From Candidatus Binatia bacterium (GTDB lineage Bacteria; Desulfobacterota; Binatia; UBA1149; JAJCZL01): a DNA stretch of 51,890 nucleotides. Every line of letters begins with the position of its first letter. The first letter of the stretch is position 1. The notes beneath the pieces were generated by a model. It was given only the letters and a program-made list of their open reading frames with translations, made no database searches and had not been told where the DNA came from. The DNA is taken from assembly GCA_028278325.1 (NCBI GenBank), contig JANQEO010000288.1, forward strand, positions 1 to 51,890, read 5' to 3'. Of the stretch, positions 18,265 to 27,589 are shown piece after piece. Made by a program: the position numbers and the translations under genes.

Positions 18265-18266
18265 GC

Positions 18267-19388
18267 TCAGTTACCTCCGGCGGCCGCGCCGCGCGGCGCC
18301 CCTTCGTGGACGATCAAGGCGCCGTCGACGACTTCGTCTTCCAGGTCGAACACGAGTTCACCGTCCTTGATCATGTCGCCAAGCAGGTTGACCACGTTGC
18401 GCGCGTACACCTCGGTCGCGTTGACGGGTACCAACGACGGAACCTTCTCGCGGCCGATTATGGTCACGCCGTGCGCTTCGACAATCTTGCCGGCCTCGCT
18501 CAACTCGCAGTTACCTCCGGTCTCCACGGCCAGATCGACGATTACGGAACCCTGCTTCATGTCGCGCACGGTATCCTCGGGGACCAGCATGGGTGCCGGC
18601 TTGCCCGGTATGGCCGCCGTCGTGATCACCACGTCGGCTTCCGTGATTCTCTTGCGCACGATCTCACGCTGGCGCCTCAAGAAGTCTTCCGACTGCTCCT
18701 TGGCGTATCCGCCGGCGCCCTCCATGGCCTCGTCGGTGGGAACGTCGATGAACTTTCCGCCTAGACTCTCGACCTGTTCCTTTACGGCCGGACGGACATC
18801 GGAAACCTCGACCACGGCCCCGAGTCGCTTCGCTGTCGCGACGGCCTGGAGCCCGGCAACACCCGCACCGAGAATCACGACTTTCGCCGGCTGAATCGTA
18901 CCCGCGGCGGTCATCATCATCGGAAAGATCTTGGGAAGCGTGTCCGCAGCCTGAAGAACGGCCTTGTAACCGGCAAGGTTGGCCTGAGAGCTGAGCGCGT
19001 CCATCTTTTGCGCCCGTGTTATGCGCGGGACCGACTCCATGGCCAGCACCGAGATCTTCCGCTCCGTCAGTTGGGTCACCAACTCGGGGTTGACGGTGGG
19101 GTAGACGAAGCTCACCAAGGTCGATCCCGACTGTATCTTGCCGACTTCTTCGGTACTGGGCGGATTGAGCTTGAGCACTACATCGGCAGCCGTAAAGCCC
19201 GCGTCACGGTCGACCACCTTGGCCCCGGCCTCGACGTAGTCCGCGTCGGATATCATCGAACCCTTTCCGGCGTCGGCCTCGACCATTACCTCGGCACCCG
19301 CCTTGACGAAGCGGCGTATGCTGTCGGGGGTAACGGAGGCTCTGGTTTCGCCCGCATCGGTCTCCTTGGGCGCGAACAGGATCAGCAT
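18267..19388 (-). CDS. pntAA: NAD(P) transhydrogenase subunit alpha part 1
   Basis: A 373-residue soluble dI subunit that binds NAD(H). It has the alanine dehydrogenase/PNT N-terminal domain (residues 1-135, beginning FAPKETDAGETRAS), the Rossmann segment VVILGAGVAGLQAVATA near residue 168-184 and the ITTAAIPGKPAPMLV segment near residue 255-270. A GAGG ribosome site precedes the ATG. It is the first gene of the pntAA-pntAB-pntB operon, which may continue into the PP2C and kinase genes. Confidence 0.97.
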   Translation of the reverse strand: MLILFAPKETDAGETRASVTPDSIRRFVKAGAEVMVEADAGKGSMISDADYVEAGAKVVDRDAGFTAADVVLKLNPPSTEEVGKIQSGSTLVSFVYPTVNPELVTQLTERKISVLAMESVPRITRAQKMDALSSQANLAGYKAVLQAADTLPKIFPMMMTAAGTIQPAKVVILGAGVAGLQAVATAKRLGAVVEVSDVRPAVKEQVESLGGKFIDVPTDEAMEGAGGYAKEQSEDFLRRQREIVRKRITEADVVITTAAIPGKPAPMLVPEDTVRDMKQGSVIVDLAVETGGNCELSEAGKIVEAHGVTIIGREKVPSLVPVNATEVYARNVVNLLGDMIKDGELVFDLEDEVVDGALIVHEGAPRGAAAGGN

Positions 19389-19480
19389 GACAAGCCTCTG
19401 AGTCTGCGCATGGGGTTCAATGGAATGCGTGTATGGTTGAAGCGCGGCACCACCGGCGGCGCAGCCCGCGAAGGCCCTCT

Positions 19481-19508
19481 CTTATCCCTAATCCGCCGCA
19501 AAAGGCAA
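19481..19508 (-). promoter_or_regulatory. Weak candidate promoter for the pnt operon
   Basis: On the minus strand a TTGCCT -35-like box (19508-19503), a 16-base spacer and a GATAAG -10-like box (19486-19481) lie about 90 bases upstream of pntAA. Each hexamer matches four of six consensus positions, so this is only a suggestion. Otherwise the 262-base gap 19389-19650 shows no strong signal. Confidence 0.25.
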
Positions 19509-19650
19509 CAAACCCGGTATCGCCCGGCATTGGTCCGAGCCGTGGCGACTCCGCCAAGCAAGCACCCTCGGGTTGAATCGCCCTTGCTGCCCGGCACACT
19601 GTCGGAAGCCGGGCCGGCGTTCGCGCGGCACCGGCTGCCCGAGCCGTCTT

Positions 19651-20502
19651 ATGTCAGACATCCGAGACCTCCGCGCCGACACCACGGTGCACGCGATCCC
19701 CGAGCGCCCCGGCCACTACCGCGCCGCCCTGACGGAACACTGGAACGGACTCGGGCCCCAGGGCGGGGTCCTGATGGCGCTATCGATGCGCGCGATGATG
19801 GCGGAGATCGACACCGACGAATTCAAGCCTCGTTCCGCGACCACCACCTTCGTCAACCGGGTCTTCGCTGGCGAACTTCGAGCTGAAGTCGAGGTGCTCA
19901 GACGTAGTGGTTCTTCAGCCCACGCGCGGTGCAGCGTCAGCGAGGCGGCCGGGAACGGCATGGGGCTGGAAACCATTGCGACTTTCGGAGCGGGCAGACC
20001 CGGCCCGGCCCTCCTCGATGCTTCCTGCCCTGAGGTGCCCGCCCCGCAAGACAGCCGCCTCCTTGATAACTCTCTCGATAGCACGGGGACACGAACGCCT
20101 CCGCGCTTCTTCGACCATTTCGAGGTGAGAACGGCGCTCGGTAGGCTGCCCTGGGAGCTCGAAGAGAAACCGGCCGACAGCGCGCGTATCGCAAGGTGGT
20201 TCAGGTACAAGAAGGATCAGCGCAACGGGGCCGGAGTCATGGATCCCCTCGCGCTTCTCCCCATAGCCGACACCATGCCCCCTGCTTTGTGGCAAACCGT
20301 CGACGTCGAGGGCCGTTTCGTAGGCCCGAGCGTCGATCTGACGGTGCACTTCCTGGAAGACGCGGCCAGCGAGTGGATACTCTCCGACGCCACCGTTGCG
20401 TGGGCCGGCGAATCCTACGCCCGCGGCGAGAACTGCCTATGGGCAGACGGGCGCTTGGTGGCCATAGCCTCGCAGATGATGGTCTTGAGACCCAGAACCT
20501 GA
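19651..20502 (+). CDS. Acyl-CoA thioesterase family (double hotdog, TesB-like)
   Basis: A 283-residue protein with two hotdog domains, as in the TesB-like thioesterase superfamily. The N-terminal half has HWNGLGPQGGVLMALSMRA (the GG helix start) and RSATTTFVNRVFAGEL; the second half has WFRYK, PLALLPIADTMPP and the closing SVDLTVHFLEDA strand. It should hydrolyse acyl-CoA or a related thioester; the acyl group is unknown. The frame is open upstream to 19573 but the ATG at 19651 starts where homology-like sequence begins. No ribosome site is obvious. The sensor gene follows after 92 bases. Confidence 0.8.
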   Translation: MSDIRDLRADTTVHAIPERPGHYRAALTEHWNGLGPQGGVLMALSMRAMMAEIDTDEFKPRSATTTFVNRVFAGELRAEVEVLRRSGSSAHARCSVSEAAGNGMGLETIATFGAGRPGPALLDASCPEVPAPQDSRLLDNSLDSTGTRTPPRFFDHFEVRTALGRLPWELEEKPADSARIARWFRYKKDQRNGAGVMDPLALLPIADTMPPALWQTVDVEGRFVGPSVDLTVHFLEDAASEWILSDATVAWAGESYARGENCLWADGRLVAIASQMMVLRPRT

Positions 20503-20594
20503 CGAAGCGCACAATTCCGTACAGGGCGTCACGCATGTAGCGCGACACAATTGAGGTCGCGGCACTCACGCCAGCACCCGTACAATCTAACGAT

Positions 20595-23240
20595 ATGAGG
20601 TATGGTGGCCACAGCAGGCACGGCCGCCCGGTGCCGATGTACGACTCGACCCTCCCGGAGAACCTGGAGAGCGCGAGCGCACGGGGAGGTGCACGCTGGG
20701 TTCAGTCATACTGGCGGCGCAAGAACCGATTGATGGTGGCCATGATGGCGGCCGTCGGTTTCGCATGGGCCGTTTCCGGTTACACCGTCTACAAGTTCAA
20801 CCTGCGGGAACTCGAGCGCCAGCTTTCCACTACCGCCAAGAACCACGCCCGCGTCGTCGAAGCAGCCGCTGAAGCTGCCGCCAAGAACGGCGGCCTGCGC
20901 GAACTGTTGGCCAGCTTCAACGTGCGCAGCTACGGCTCCGTTTCCGGGAAATCGGTGCAGTTCGCCTACGGCACTCTGCAAAACGATCTCATCACGATCT
21001 ACGACGAAGGCCTGGAGACCAAGATCCTACGCCTGGCCTCTCAATCGCCCATAGCCCAACCCATGCTGCTGGCGCTGTCCGGCCAGTCGGGGATCATCGT
21101 CGCCGATGACCACAAAGGCCGTAAGGTGCTGGCAGCGTATGAGCCGGTGCCGGGATGGAAGCTGGCGGTAGTACTGAAGATCACCATCGAGGAGGTACGC
21201 GCGCCCTTCCTGGTAGAGGCGTCGATCGTTGCGCCGATCATCATATCGGTCTTGGTGCTCCTACTGGTGATGCTGCTACGAACCACCAATCCGATCATCC
21301 GCCACCTGGAACGCTCCCTTGCTCACGGCGAGTTCGTGTCGAGTCTTTCCAACGACGCGATCGTGGAAATAGACAACGACGGCCTGGTTGCGAGCTACAA
21401 CCACGCGGCAGAGGAGTTTTTCGGCTACTCACGCGCTACCGTAGTCGGACAGCATATCCGTTGCCTGGTACCCGAAGTGCTGCCCGGATCCAGCGCCGCC
21501 GAAGCCGCCGCATACCTCACCCGCAAAGCCGACCGTGTGGTCCTGCAGCGATCCGACGGCAGCACCTTCGAAGCCGAGGTTTCCTTGCGTGGACTGCGAC
21601 AACTCGAGCGCAGCACCGTGACCCTGGTCTTCGCACGGTTGCTGTCTGACGAGGATATGCCGGGCACGGCGATCGAACGAAACGAGCACGCCACCGCCCT
21701 GTCGGAGGTCGCCACCGAAGCGCTCAACCGTTCCAACTACACGGAGGTCTTTGCTTTCGCTGCCGCCAAAATCGCGCACGTGCTCGACGTTCCGGTGTGC
21801 AAGATCTGGGAGACCAAACCGGCAAGCCACGATCTCCTGTTGAGGGCCGCAGTGGGAGTGCCCCAAGATACCATTGGAGAGCTCACGATTCCCGCGACCA
21901 CCAGCTCTCATGCGGGCTACGTCTTCTCGACCCACCAGCCGGCGGCTACCGAAGCCTACGCGTCCGAGACTCGCTTCGGCGCCCTGGATACGCGGCCCGG
22001 CAATGCGCTGATCAGCGGACTGGCGGTACCGGTAAAGGGCCCCGCGGGCGACATCGGAGTGGTCAGCCTACACACGCAGATCCGTCGAAGCTTCGCACAG
22101 GATGAAATCAACTTCGTGAAAGCCGTCGCGGATCTTCTTGCGCTGTCCTACCAGAACTCGGGCGTCGAGGATCGCTCTCGGTGTCTCTCGTCGGCTTTCG
22201 AAGCTTCCATCGATCCGACCCTCGTCACCGATTCGGAGGGGCAAATCCTGTTCGCCAATCCCGCGTTCGAGGTCACCAGCGGCTTCAAGCGCAGCGAGAT
22301 CCTCGGGAACACCCTGCAACTCATCGCCAGCAACAGTTCCCTGGCGTGGCTCGACCCCAGAGCCGAACGGCTCTTATCCGAAGGCCGGCCGTGGCAAGGA
22401 ACGCGTGTCGACATCCGCCGCGACGGGTCGCCGTTTTCCAACCAGCGCACAATCTACCCGATCAACGACGAACACGGGGTGCTACGAAACTATCTGGTCA
22501 CCATCCGCGAAACCGGCACCAAAGCGCGAGCCACACTCGATTCGGCCATGCCGGATGCGCCTGAGTCATCGGCGACAACGGCCGCAAAGAAGGGGCGCAA
22601 GCGCAAGGACGCGCCATCACCGCAAGACCGCATCAGCGTTCTGGTGGCGGAGGATAACGCAGAGACGCTCAACGTCGTACTGCGCCAACTCGACAAGTTG
22701 GGCTACGCGGCCAAGGGCGTCACTAACGGGTTCGAGGCACTCGAGGCGATCGACAAGCAACGATTCGACATGATCCTCATGGATTGCGCCATGCCCGATA
22801 TGGACGGGTGGGAGACGACGTCGGCCATCCGCCGGCGCGATGACAATGCGCGCGAGCTGCCCATAATCGCGATGACTGCCCATACCCTGGAGGGGGACCG
22901 CGAGCAGTGTCTGGCGGCAGGCATGGACGACTTCATTGCCAAGCCGGTCACGACCGCGGACCTCAAGCCGGTCATCGAACGCTGGCTACCGGGCAATCGT
23001 CCGAGCGGCTCGGTAAGAAGGCGGTTCGGCTTGGTCTACGATGTGTTTCCGGACGAGGAGGCCGAAGCTCCGGACGGCAACTCCAGCCTCGGCGTCATCA
23101 TCGAGGCATCCAAGAAATCCGAGGAAGCCGGAGCGGAGCTGAAGCGCGCCGCAGACGGCACCGCAGCATCGAGAAAACCGAAAAGCCGAACGGCAAGGCC
23201 CAAGCGCAAGTCGCCGCCCAAAGGCGGCAAGCGGACCTGA
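20595..23240 (+). CDS. Membrane sensor: Cache-PAS-GAF-PAS-receiver protein lacking a kinase domain
   Basis: An 881-residue protein. TM1 is at about 46-67, a periplasmic Cache-like domain at 68-205 (ending in a YEPVPGWKL strand) and TM2 at 207-229. Cytoplasmic PAS (about 245-350), GAF (about 370-525) and second PAS (about 535-650) domains follow. The receiver domain (about 677-790) has the acidic pair in VAEDN, phospho-acceptor D730 in MDCAMPDMDG, a Thr in AMTAH and Lys in AKPV. A Lys/Arg-rich tail ends the protein. No HisKA, HATPase, GGDEF, EAL or HTH sequence is present, although hybrid kinases normally place one between PAS and receiver. The ATG at 20637 is an alternative start. Confidence 0.85.
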   Translation: MRYGGHSRHGRPVPMYDSTLPENLESASARGGARWVQSYWRRKNRLMVAMMAAVGFAWAVSGYTVYKFNLRELERQLSTTAKNHARVVEAAAEAAAKNGGLRELLASFNVRSYGSVSGKSVQFAYGTLQNDLITIYDEGLETKILRLASQSPIAQPMLLALSGQSGIIVADDHKGRKVLAAYEPVPGWKLAVVLKITIEEVRAPFLVEASIVAPIIISVLVLLLVMLLRTTNPIIRHLERSLAHGEFVSSLSNDAIVEIDNDGLVASYNHAAEEFFGYSRATVVGQHIRCLVPEVLPGSSAAEAAAYLTRKADRVVLQRSDGSTFEAEVSLRGLRQLERSTVTLVFARLLSDEDMPGTAIERNEHATALSEVATEALNRSNYTEVFAFAAAKIAHVLDVPVCKIWETKPASHDLLLRAAVGVPQDTIGELTIPATTSSHAGYVFSTHQPAATEAYASETRFGALDTRPGNALISGLAVPVKGPAGDIGVVSLHTQIRRSFAQDEINFVKAVADLLALSYQNSGVEDRSRCLSSAFEASIDPTLVTDSEGQILFANPAFEVTSGFKRSEILGNTLQLIASNSSLAWLDPRAERLLSEGRPWQGTRVDIRRDGSPFSNQRTIYPINDEHGVLRNYLVTIRETGTKARATLDSAMPDAPESSATTAAKKGRKRKDAPSPQDRISVLVAEDNAETLNVVLRQLDKLGYAAKGVTNGFEALEAIDKQRFDMILMDCAMPDMDGWETTSAIRRRDDNARELPIIAMTAHTLEGDREQCLAAGMDDFIAKPVTTADLKPVIERWLPGNRPSGSVRRRFGLVYDVFPDEEAEAPDGNSSLGVIIEASKKSEEAGAELKRAADGTAASRKPKSRTARPKRKSPPKGGKRT

Positions 23241-23254
23241 AAGCCGGACCCGAC

Positions 23255-23734
23255 CTAAGAGATGCCCGCCTTCGAGATCGGATCCTCGAACTCGACGAGC
23301 TCCTCCCAACGATCCCGGATGAGGCTACGTAGACGGCGGTGCGCCACCAATTCCAACCTGATCCCGTCAGGGTCCTCGAAGAACGTGGCGTAGTAGTCCT
23401 CCGCGTACTCGGGGTAGCGGGCCGGCTCGGTGGCCTCGACGCCGAGGGAACGCAACCCTTTGTACGCCGCATCGACGGCGGCATCGTCGGGGAGGCGAAG
23501 ACAAACATGATGCAGCCCGGGGGCATAGGGATCATGCTCGCCCGCGCTCTTGGCCGGCCGTATCGTGAATTGAAGAACGCGGTTGAAATAGTGGCAGTGG
23601 GGATCACCGCCGATGGGCAGGGTTCCCTTCTTGAATCCCAGCAACTTCATCACCGGGTCGTAGAAGGCTTGGGAGCGCCGGAAGTCGGCCACGCTCACAT
23701 AGATGTGGTCGAGCCCTGAGACCTCCAGGTCCAT
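23255..23734 (-). CDS. VOC-family (glyoxalase/dioxygenase fold) protein
   Basis: A 159-residue protein of the vicinal-oxygen-chelate superfamily. It begins with GLDHIYVSVADFRRSQAFY (one metal His), has a central APGLHHVCLRL with a second His, and ends with ATFFEDPDGIRLELV (metal Glu), so two beta-alpha-beta-beta-beta units with the usual metal ligands are present. The reaction is not predictable (glyoxalase, isomerase or ring-cleavage types share the fold). It follows a GNAT gene on the same strand with a five-base gap. Confidence 0.87.
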   Translation of the reverse strand: MDLEVSGLDHIYVSVADFRRSQAFYDPVMKLLGFKKGTLPIGGDPHCHYFNRVLQFTIRPAKSAGEHDPYAPGLHHVCLRLPDDAAVDAAYKGLRSLGVEATEPARYPEYAEDYYATFFEDPDGIRLELVAHRRLRSLIRDRWEELVEFEDPISKAGIS

Positions 23735-23739
23735 ATCGG

Positions 23740-24270
23740 TCAGGCTACGTGGGAAAGCTGCTCGGGAAGCTCCAGATACGACTCCGCTTCGTGGAAGAGG
23801 CGAAAGCCGTGGGAACGGTACTGGTCTAGGGCTCTAGGATGGTCGAGAGTGCAGGTGTGCACCCACACTCGGGAAGCATCCATGTTCCACGCTCGCTTGA
23901 CCGCTTCTGTAATCACGTAGCCTCCTATCCCACAACCGATGAAGTCCGGCATCAAACCCAGGTAGGCAATCTCTACGCTACGATCGTCGTCTTTCTCCAA
24001 CTCGAAGTAGCCGGCAGGTCGGCCTTCCACGTAGACGATCCATGTTGCGATGTCCGCCCTTCTCAGATGACGACTCCAGTCCCTGGAGGTCCAACCGAGG
24101 CGATCGATCCAGTACCAGGGTCGACCGATCGAGGTGTACAAGTACTCGTGCAACTCGGCGCAGGGAATATGGGCTCGAGCCACCTGCGCTTTGACGAACG
24201 CATGCCTGGTCGGACGCAATTGTCCGGGTTCTAGAAGCTCCAGGTAGCGAGTTACCACGCGGCGGCGCAT
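23740..24270 (-). CDS. GNAT-family N-acetyltransferase
   Basis: A 176-residue acetyltransferase. The central strand IATWIVYVEGRPAGYFEL, the acetyl-CoA loop region IGCGIGGYVITEAV (near residues 110-123) and the C-terminal HPRALDQYRSHGFRLF are typical of GNAT. The YTSIGRPWYWIDRLGW segment near residue 45-60 is found in a subset of small-molecule acetyltransferases. Substrate unknown. It is the first gene of a two-gene unit with the VOC protein and diverges from the DUF2905 gene. Confidence 0.85.
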   Translation of the reverse strand: MRRRVVTRYLELLEPGQLRPTRHAFVKAQVARAHIPCAELHEYLYTSIGRPWYWIDRLGWTSRDWSRHLRRADIATWIVYVEGRPAGYFELEKDDDRSVEIAYLGLMPDFIGCGIGGYVITEAVKRAWNMDASRVWVHTCTLDHPRALDQYRSHGFRLFHEAESYLELPEQLSHVA

Positions 24271-24423
24271 CTTTGAGTTCTCCTGCCGTCGAGCGAGGCT
24301 GGGATTGCGGCCGCAGCCGAAGGGAGCACGGCCTGCGCTCTACACGTCCTTGTTAACCGGCATCCAGGGCCTCTACAAGCAAGGCTGTAGCCTCGGAAGC
24401 GGCCATGCCTCATAATCTCCGCC

Positions 24424-24642
24424 GTGGTACTCGCAGGCAAGACCCTAATTGCCGCCGGCTGCGTGATCATCCTCCTGGGGGTTGTGTTGTACTTCGCCCC
24501 CTCGGTGCCCTGGTTGGGGCGCCTGCCCGGCGATATCCGCGTCGAACGCCCCGGCGGCGTGTTCTTCTTCCCGTTGACCACCTGCATCCTCTTGAGCGTG
24601 GCGCTCTCGGGGGTGCTCTACCTCATCTCACGTTCCCGCTGA
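24424..24642 (+). CDS. DUF2905 family small membrane protein
   Basis: A 72-residue protein with two membrane helices separated by the family hallmark PWLGRLPGDIRVERPGGVF. DUF2905 is widespread and uncharacterised. The start is a GTG; a CATAAT hexamer ends 8 bases before it and there is no ribosome site, so translation may be leaderless. It lies tail to tail with the membrane protein at 24653-25207. Confidence 0.85.
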   Translation: MVLAGKTLIAAGCVIILLGVVLYFAPSVPWLGRLPGDIRVERPGGVFFFPLTTCILLSVALSGVLYLISRSR

Positions 24643-24652
24643 ACGTAGCCGA

Positions 24653-25207
24653 TCAGGCCGGAGGCTTGCGCAGAATCATCGGCGTAAAGGCCGCCGTAGG
24701 GATGTAGATCAGTCCCGTAGCGACCAGCGCGAACTTCGGGAACGCGCACATCATGGCCACGCGCGGCCAAGCTTCCCAATCCGACCCTCGCAACAGCTGT
24801 ATGAGCGCGAGGTTCTCTACCGCATCCAGCGCGCCTGCCACGAACATGAGCCAGGCCAGGTACACGCCGACTGCCGCGAGGCTCGGGAAACGGATGCTTA
24901 CGCCGCTGGCTACCCTTGCGCAGGCGAGCGACAGGCACAGTGGGTAGCTGAAGAGATAAACGTAGTCGATGCCGAGGCTCAGAGCGGCGTCCACCCGGGC
25001 CTCGGGACCCCAGGAGGCGAGCATGTTGCCCGCGAGAAGCAGGGAGCCGGCGAACTCGAAGGAGAGGATGCCCGTGGGCGCCGCCGGAGTTCGCAGGGAC
25101 TGGTCCAGAGCTTGAAGTACGAAGCTCAGCCCGATGGTCGAGATCAGCGACGCAGCCAGCAACTTGTCGCGCGCTGACCCCGAGAACGCTCGGTACGGAT
25201 CTTCCAT
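24653..25207 (-). CDS. Predicted membrane protein, function unknown
   Basis: A 184-residue protein with about five predicted helices (near residues 17-35, 47-65, 83-101, 110-137 and 150-172). Charged residues inside or next to helices include the LDAVENLALIQLL stretch. I cannot name a family. The ATG has a GGAGG-like ribosome site 6 bases upstream. It diverges from the YbdK-type ligase and converges on DUF2905 with a 10-base gap; neither neighbour suggests a role. Confidence 0.65.
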   Translation of the reverse strand: MEDPYRAFSGSARDKLLAASLISTIGLSFVLQALDQSLRTPAAPTGILSFEFAGSLLLAGNMLASWGPEARVDAALSLGIDYVYLFSYPLCLSLACARVASGVSIRFPSLAAVGVYLAWLMFVAGALDAVENLALIQLLRGSDWEAWPRVAMMCAFPKFALVATGLIYIPTAAFTPMILRKPPA

Positions 25208-25310
25208 CGGAAGCCTCCTGGCGCGAGATCGAATCGTGGTTAGGCGGATGCGCAGCTAATGCTACCATGTCGACAGGGGCGTCGGGAACTCCACGGCGCC
25301 GTGACCGACG

Positions 25311-26465
25311 ATGATAGTAGAACCGGACTTCACCATCGGCATCGAAGAAGAGTACCTGCTGGTCAATCCCGACAGCAGAGACCTCGTCCACGAGGCGCCC
25401 AAGGGCCTCCTCGAAGACTGCCAGCGTCATCTCGGCACCCAGGCCACGCCGGAGTTCCTTCAGTCCCAGATAGAAGTTGGGACGAAGCCCTGCGCCAACA
25501 TCAAAGAAGCCCGCGACGATCTCGCGCGTCTTCGGAAGATCGTGGCCGAGGTAGCCGCGCAGCACGGCGCAGCCATGATAGCTTCGTCGACCCACCCATT
25601 CGCCAGCTGGGGTGAACAGAAACGCACCGACAAACCGCGCTACCGGATCCTCGCCCGCGACCTGCAAGGCGTAGCACGTCGCCTGCTCATCAGCGGCATG
25701 CATGTGCACGTCGGCATAGCCGACAACGATCTGCGCATAGATCTCATGTCGCAGGCACGCTACTTCCTCCCCCACCTACTGGCGCTGAGCACGAGCTCCC
25801 CCTTCTGGGAAGGCACGAACACCGGGCTGATGTCTTACCGGATCGCGGTATGGGACGAGCTGCCGCGCACCGGGCTACCGCCCGCCTTCGACAGCTACAG
25901 TGAGTACGAACGTCACGTCAGGACACTGGTCAATACCGGGTTGATCGAGGACGCAACGCAGATCTGGTGGGATATTCGCCCGAGCGCGCGCTTCCCGACA
26001 CTGGAGATGCGCGTGACCGACATATGCACCCGGCTCGAGGACACGATCTGCCTGGCGGCGATCTATCTGTGTTGGCTGCGCATGCTCTATCGCCTCCGTA
26101 TCAACAACCAACGCTGGCGCCGCTACTCGGCGATGCTGATCAGCGAAAACCGGTGGTTGGCCCAGCGTTACGGCTTCGAGAAAGGCCTCGTCGATTTCGG
26201 CGAGGGTCGGCTGATCCCGTACAAGGACCTCGTCGAAGAGTTCTTCGAGCTGATGGGGCCGGACATAGACTACTTCGGCTGCGCCGAGGAAGTAGGACAC
26301 GCGCGTACGATACTCGCACGCGGAACCAGCGCGCATTGGCAGCTACGCACCTACAGAGACGCGAAAGCGAGCGGTGCGTCCGAACAGGAAGCCCTCGAGG
26401 CAGTCGTGGATATGCTGATGCGCGAGAGTCTGGCGGGAATCGGATCGGGATCAGTTGGGGTGTAA
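25311..26465 (+). CDS. YbdK-type carboxylate-amine ligase (glutamate-cysteine ligase family 2)
   Basis: A 384-residue protein of the GCS2 family. It starts with the hallmark FTIGIEEEYLLV, continues with EVGTKPCANI, HPFASWGEQ and GMHVHVGI (near residue 130), and has WWDIRPSARFPTLEMRVTD near residue 222-240. E. coli YbdK shows weak glutamate-cysteine ligase activity in vitro; the physiological substrate is unclear. Length is normal. It overlaps argC tail to tail by 15 bases, with no space for a terminator. Confidence 0.9.
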   Translation: MIVEPDFTIGIEEEYLLVNPDSRDLVHEAPKGLLEDCQRHLGTQATPEFLQSQIEVGTKPCANIKEARDDLARLRKIVAEVAAQHGAAMIASSTHPFASWGEQKRTDKPRYRILARDLQGVARRLLISGMHVHVGIADNDLRIDLMSQARYFLPHLLALSTSSPFWEGTNTGLMSYRIAVWDELPRTGLPPAFDSYSEYERHVRTLVNTGLIEDATQIWWDIRPSARFPTLEMRVTDICTRLEDTICLAAIYLCWLRMLYRLRINNQRWRRYSAMLISENRWLAQRYGFEKGLVDFGEGRLIPYKDLVEEFFELMGPDIDYFGCAEEVGHARTILARGTSAHWQLRTYRDAKASGASEQEALEAVVDMLMRESLAGIGSGSVGV

Positions 26466-27512
26466 CCCGCGCCTGGACAGACCCATCTGCCGATCCAGGC
26501 CGAACATGATGTTCATGTTCTCGACACCCACCTGCGCGCCGCCCTTGCCTACACTGTCCAGTACGCTGAGCGTGACTATCCTGCCGCGGGCCTCGTCTAC
26601 GTCCACGCCGATGAAGCAATAGTTCGTGCCCGCTATCGCGCTCACCCAAGGGTAAGGTTTGTACTGCCAAGACACGGCCTCTTCCTTCGGTAGGTCGTAG
26701 ACCTTGACGAACGGCGAATCGGCGTAGAAATCACGGAACAGGCCCAGGACATCGTCGCGCGACACCGGGCGCTTCGGGAAACTGTGGCAGACATCAAGGA
26801 TTCCGCGGGTCACCGGCACGTAGACCGGCGTGAAGTGCACACGCGCTTTCTTGCCCGCGAGCAACGAAAGCTCCTGCTCCATTTCCAGGGTGTGACGATG
26901 ACCGATCACGTTGTAGGCCACCAGGTTGTTGCCTATTTCGGGATGGTGGGCCGGCTTTGCCAACTCGGCCCCTGCCCCGGCGGTCCCCGACAGCCCGTCA
27001 ACCACCAAGTGGCGCTCGTCGACGAGATCTTCTTTCAACAGCGGCGCAAGGCCCAAGATCGCGGCGGAGGAGAAGCAACCAGGGTTTGCAATGAGACGGG
27101 CCGCGCGAATCTCATCGAGGTGGAGTTCGGACACTCCGTAGACGGCCTCGGTAGCCAGATCCCAGTCGCTATGTTGCTGCTTGTAGACGGCCTCCCATGT
27201 CTCGCGGTCAGAGAGCCTGAACGCCGAGCCCAGGTCGATGACCTTGGAGCCCGCCTCGAGGAATCGCCTGGCAGACTCGATCGACGCCGCCGTCGGCAAG
27301 GCCAGGAACACTACGTCTCCGCCGACGGCGTCATCGGGATGGATGAAATCCAGGCCCAGGCCGTAGAGATTGGGATGATGGTCGGCCGCCGGCCCCGGAG
27401 TCCTGCTGGTGGCCCAGGCTATCTCGGCCTCGGGATGGTCGAGGAGCACGCGCAGAGCCTCGCCTCCCATATAACCGCTCGCCCCGACTATCCCGGCTTT
27501 GATCATCGACAA
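26451..27512 (-). CDS. argC: N-acetyl-gamma-glutamyl-phosphate reductase
   Basis: A 353-residue ArgC, third step of arginine synthesis: NADPH-dependent reduction of N-acetylglutamyl phosphate to the semialdehyde. The Rossmann loop GIVGASGYMGGEALR lies at the N-terminus and the catalytic cysteine is in ANPGCFSS (C146). HHPEIGNN and GHRHTLEMEQE near residues 200-225 also match. No other arginine gene is nearby. It lies 77 bases downstream of the enoyl-CoA hydratase gene on the same strand. Confidence 0.95.
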   Translation of the reverse strand: MSMIKAGIVGASGYMGGEALRVLLDHPEAEIAWATSRTPGPAADHHPNLYGLGLDFIHPDDAVGGDVVFLALPTAASIESARRFLEAGSKVIDLGSAFRLSDRETWEAVYKQQHSDWDLATEAVYGVSELHLDEIRAARLIANPGCFSSAAILGLAPLLKEDLVDERHLVVDGLSGTAGAGAELAKPAHHPEIGNNLVAYNVIGHRHTLEMEQELSLLAGKKARVHFTPVYVPVTRGILDVCHSFPKRPVSRDDVLGLFRDFYADSPFVKVYDLPKEEAVSWQYKPYPWVSAIAGTNYCFIGVDVDEARGRIVTLSVLDSVGKGGAQVGVENMNIMFGLDRQMGLSRRGLHPN

Positions 27513-27589
27513 GCTCCTACCCGAATACGGACGCTGAAACGAACACGGAGGCCGAACACGTAGACGGTTCGCGGACGGGTTTGTTCAGA

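Noticed and set aside
24618..25775. Minus-strand frame of 385 codons
   Set aside because: Overlaps the opposite-strand membrane protein gene and the YbdK-type ligase, both well supported; the translation is low-complexity Arg/Pro-rich in its second half.
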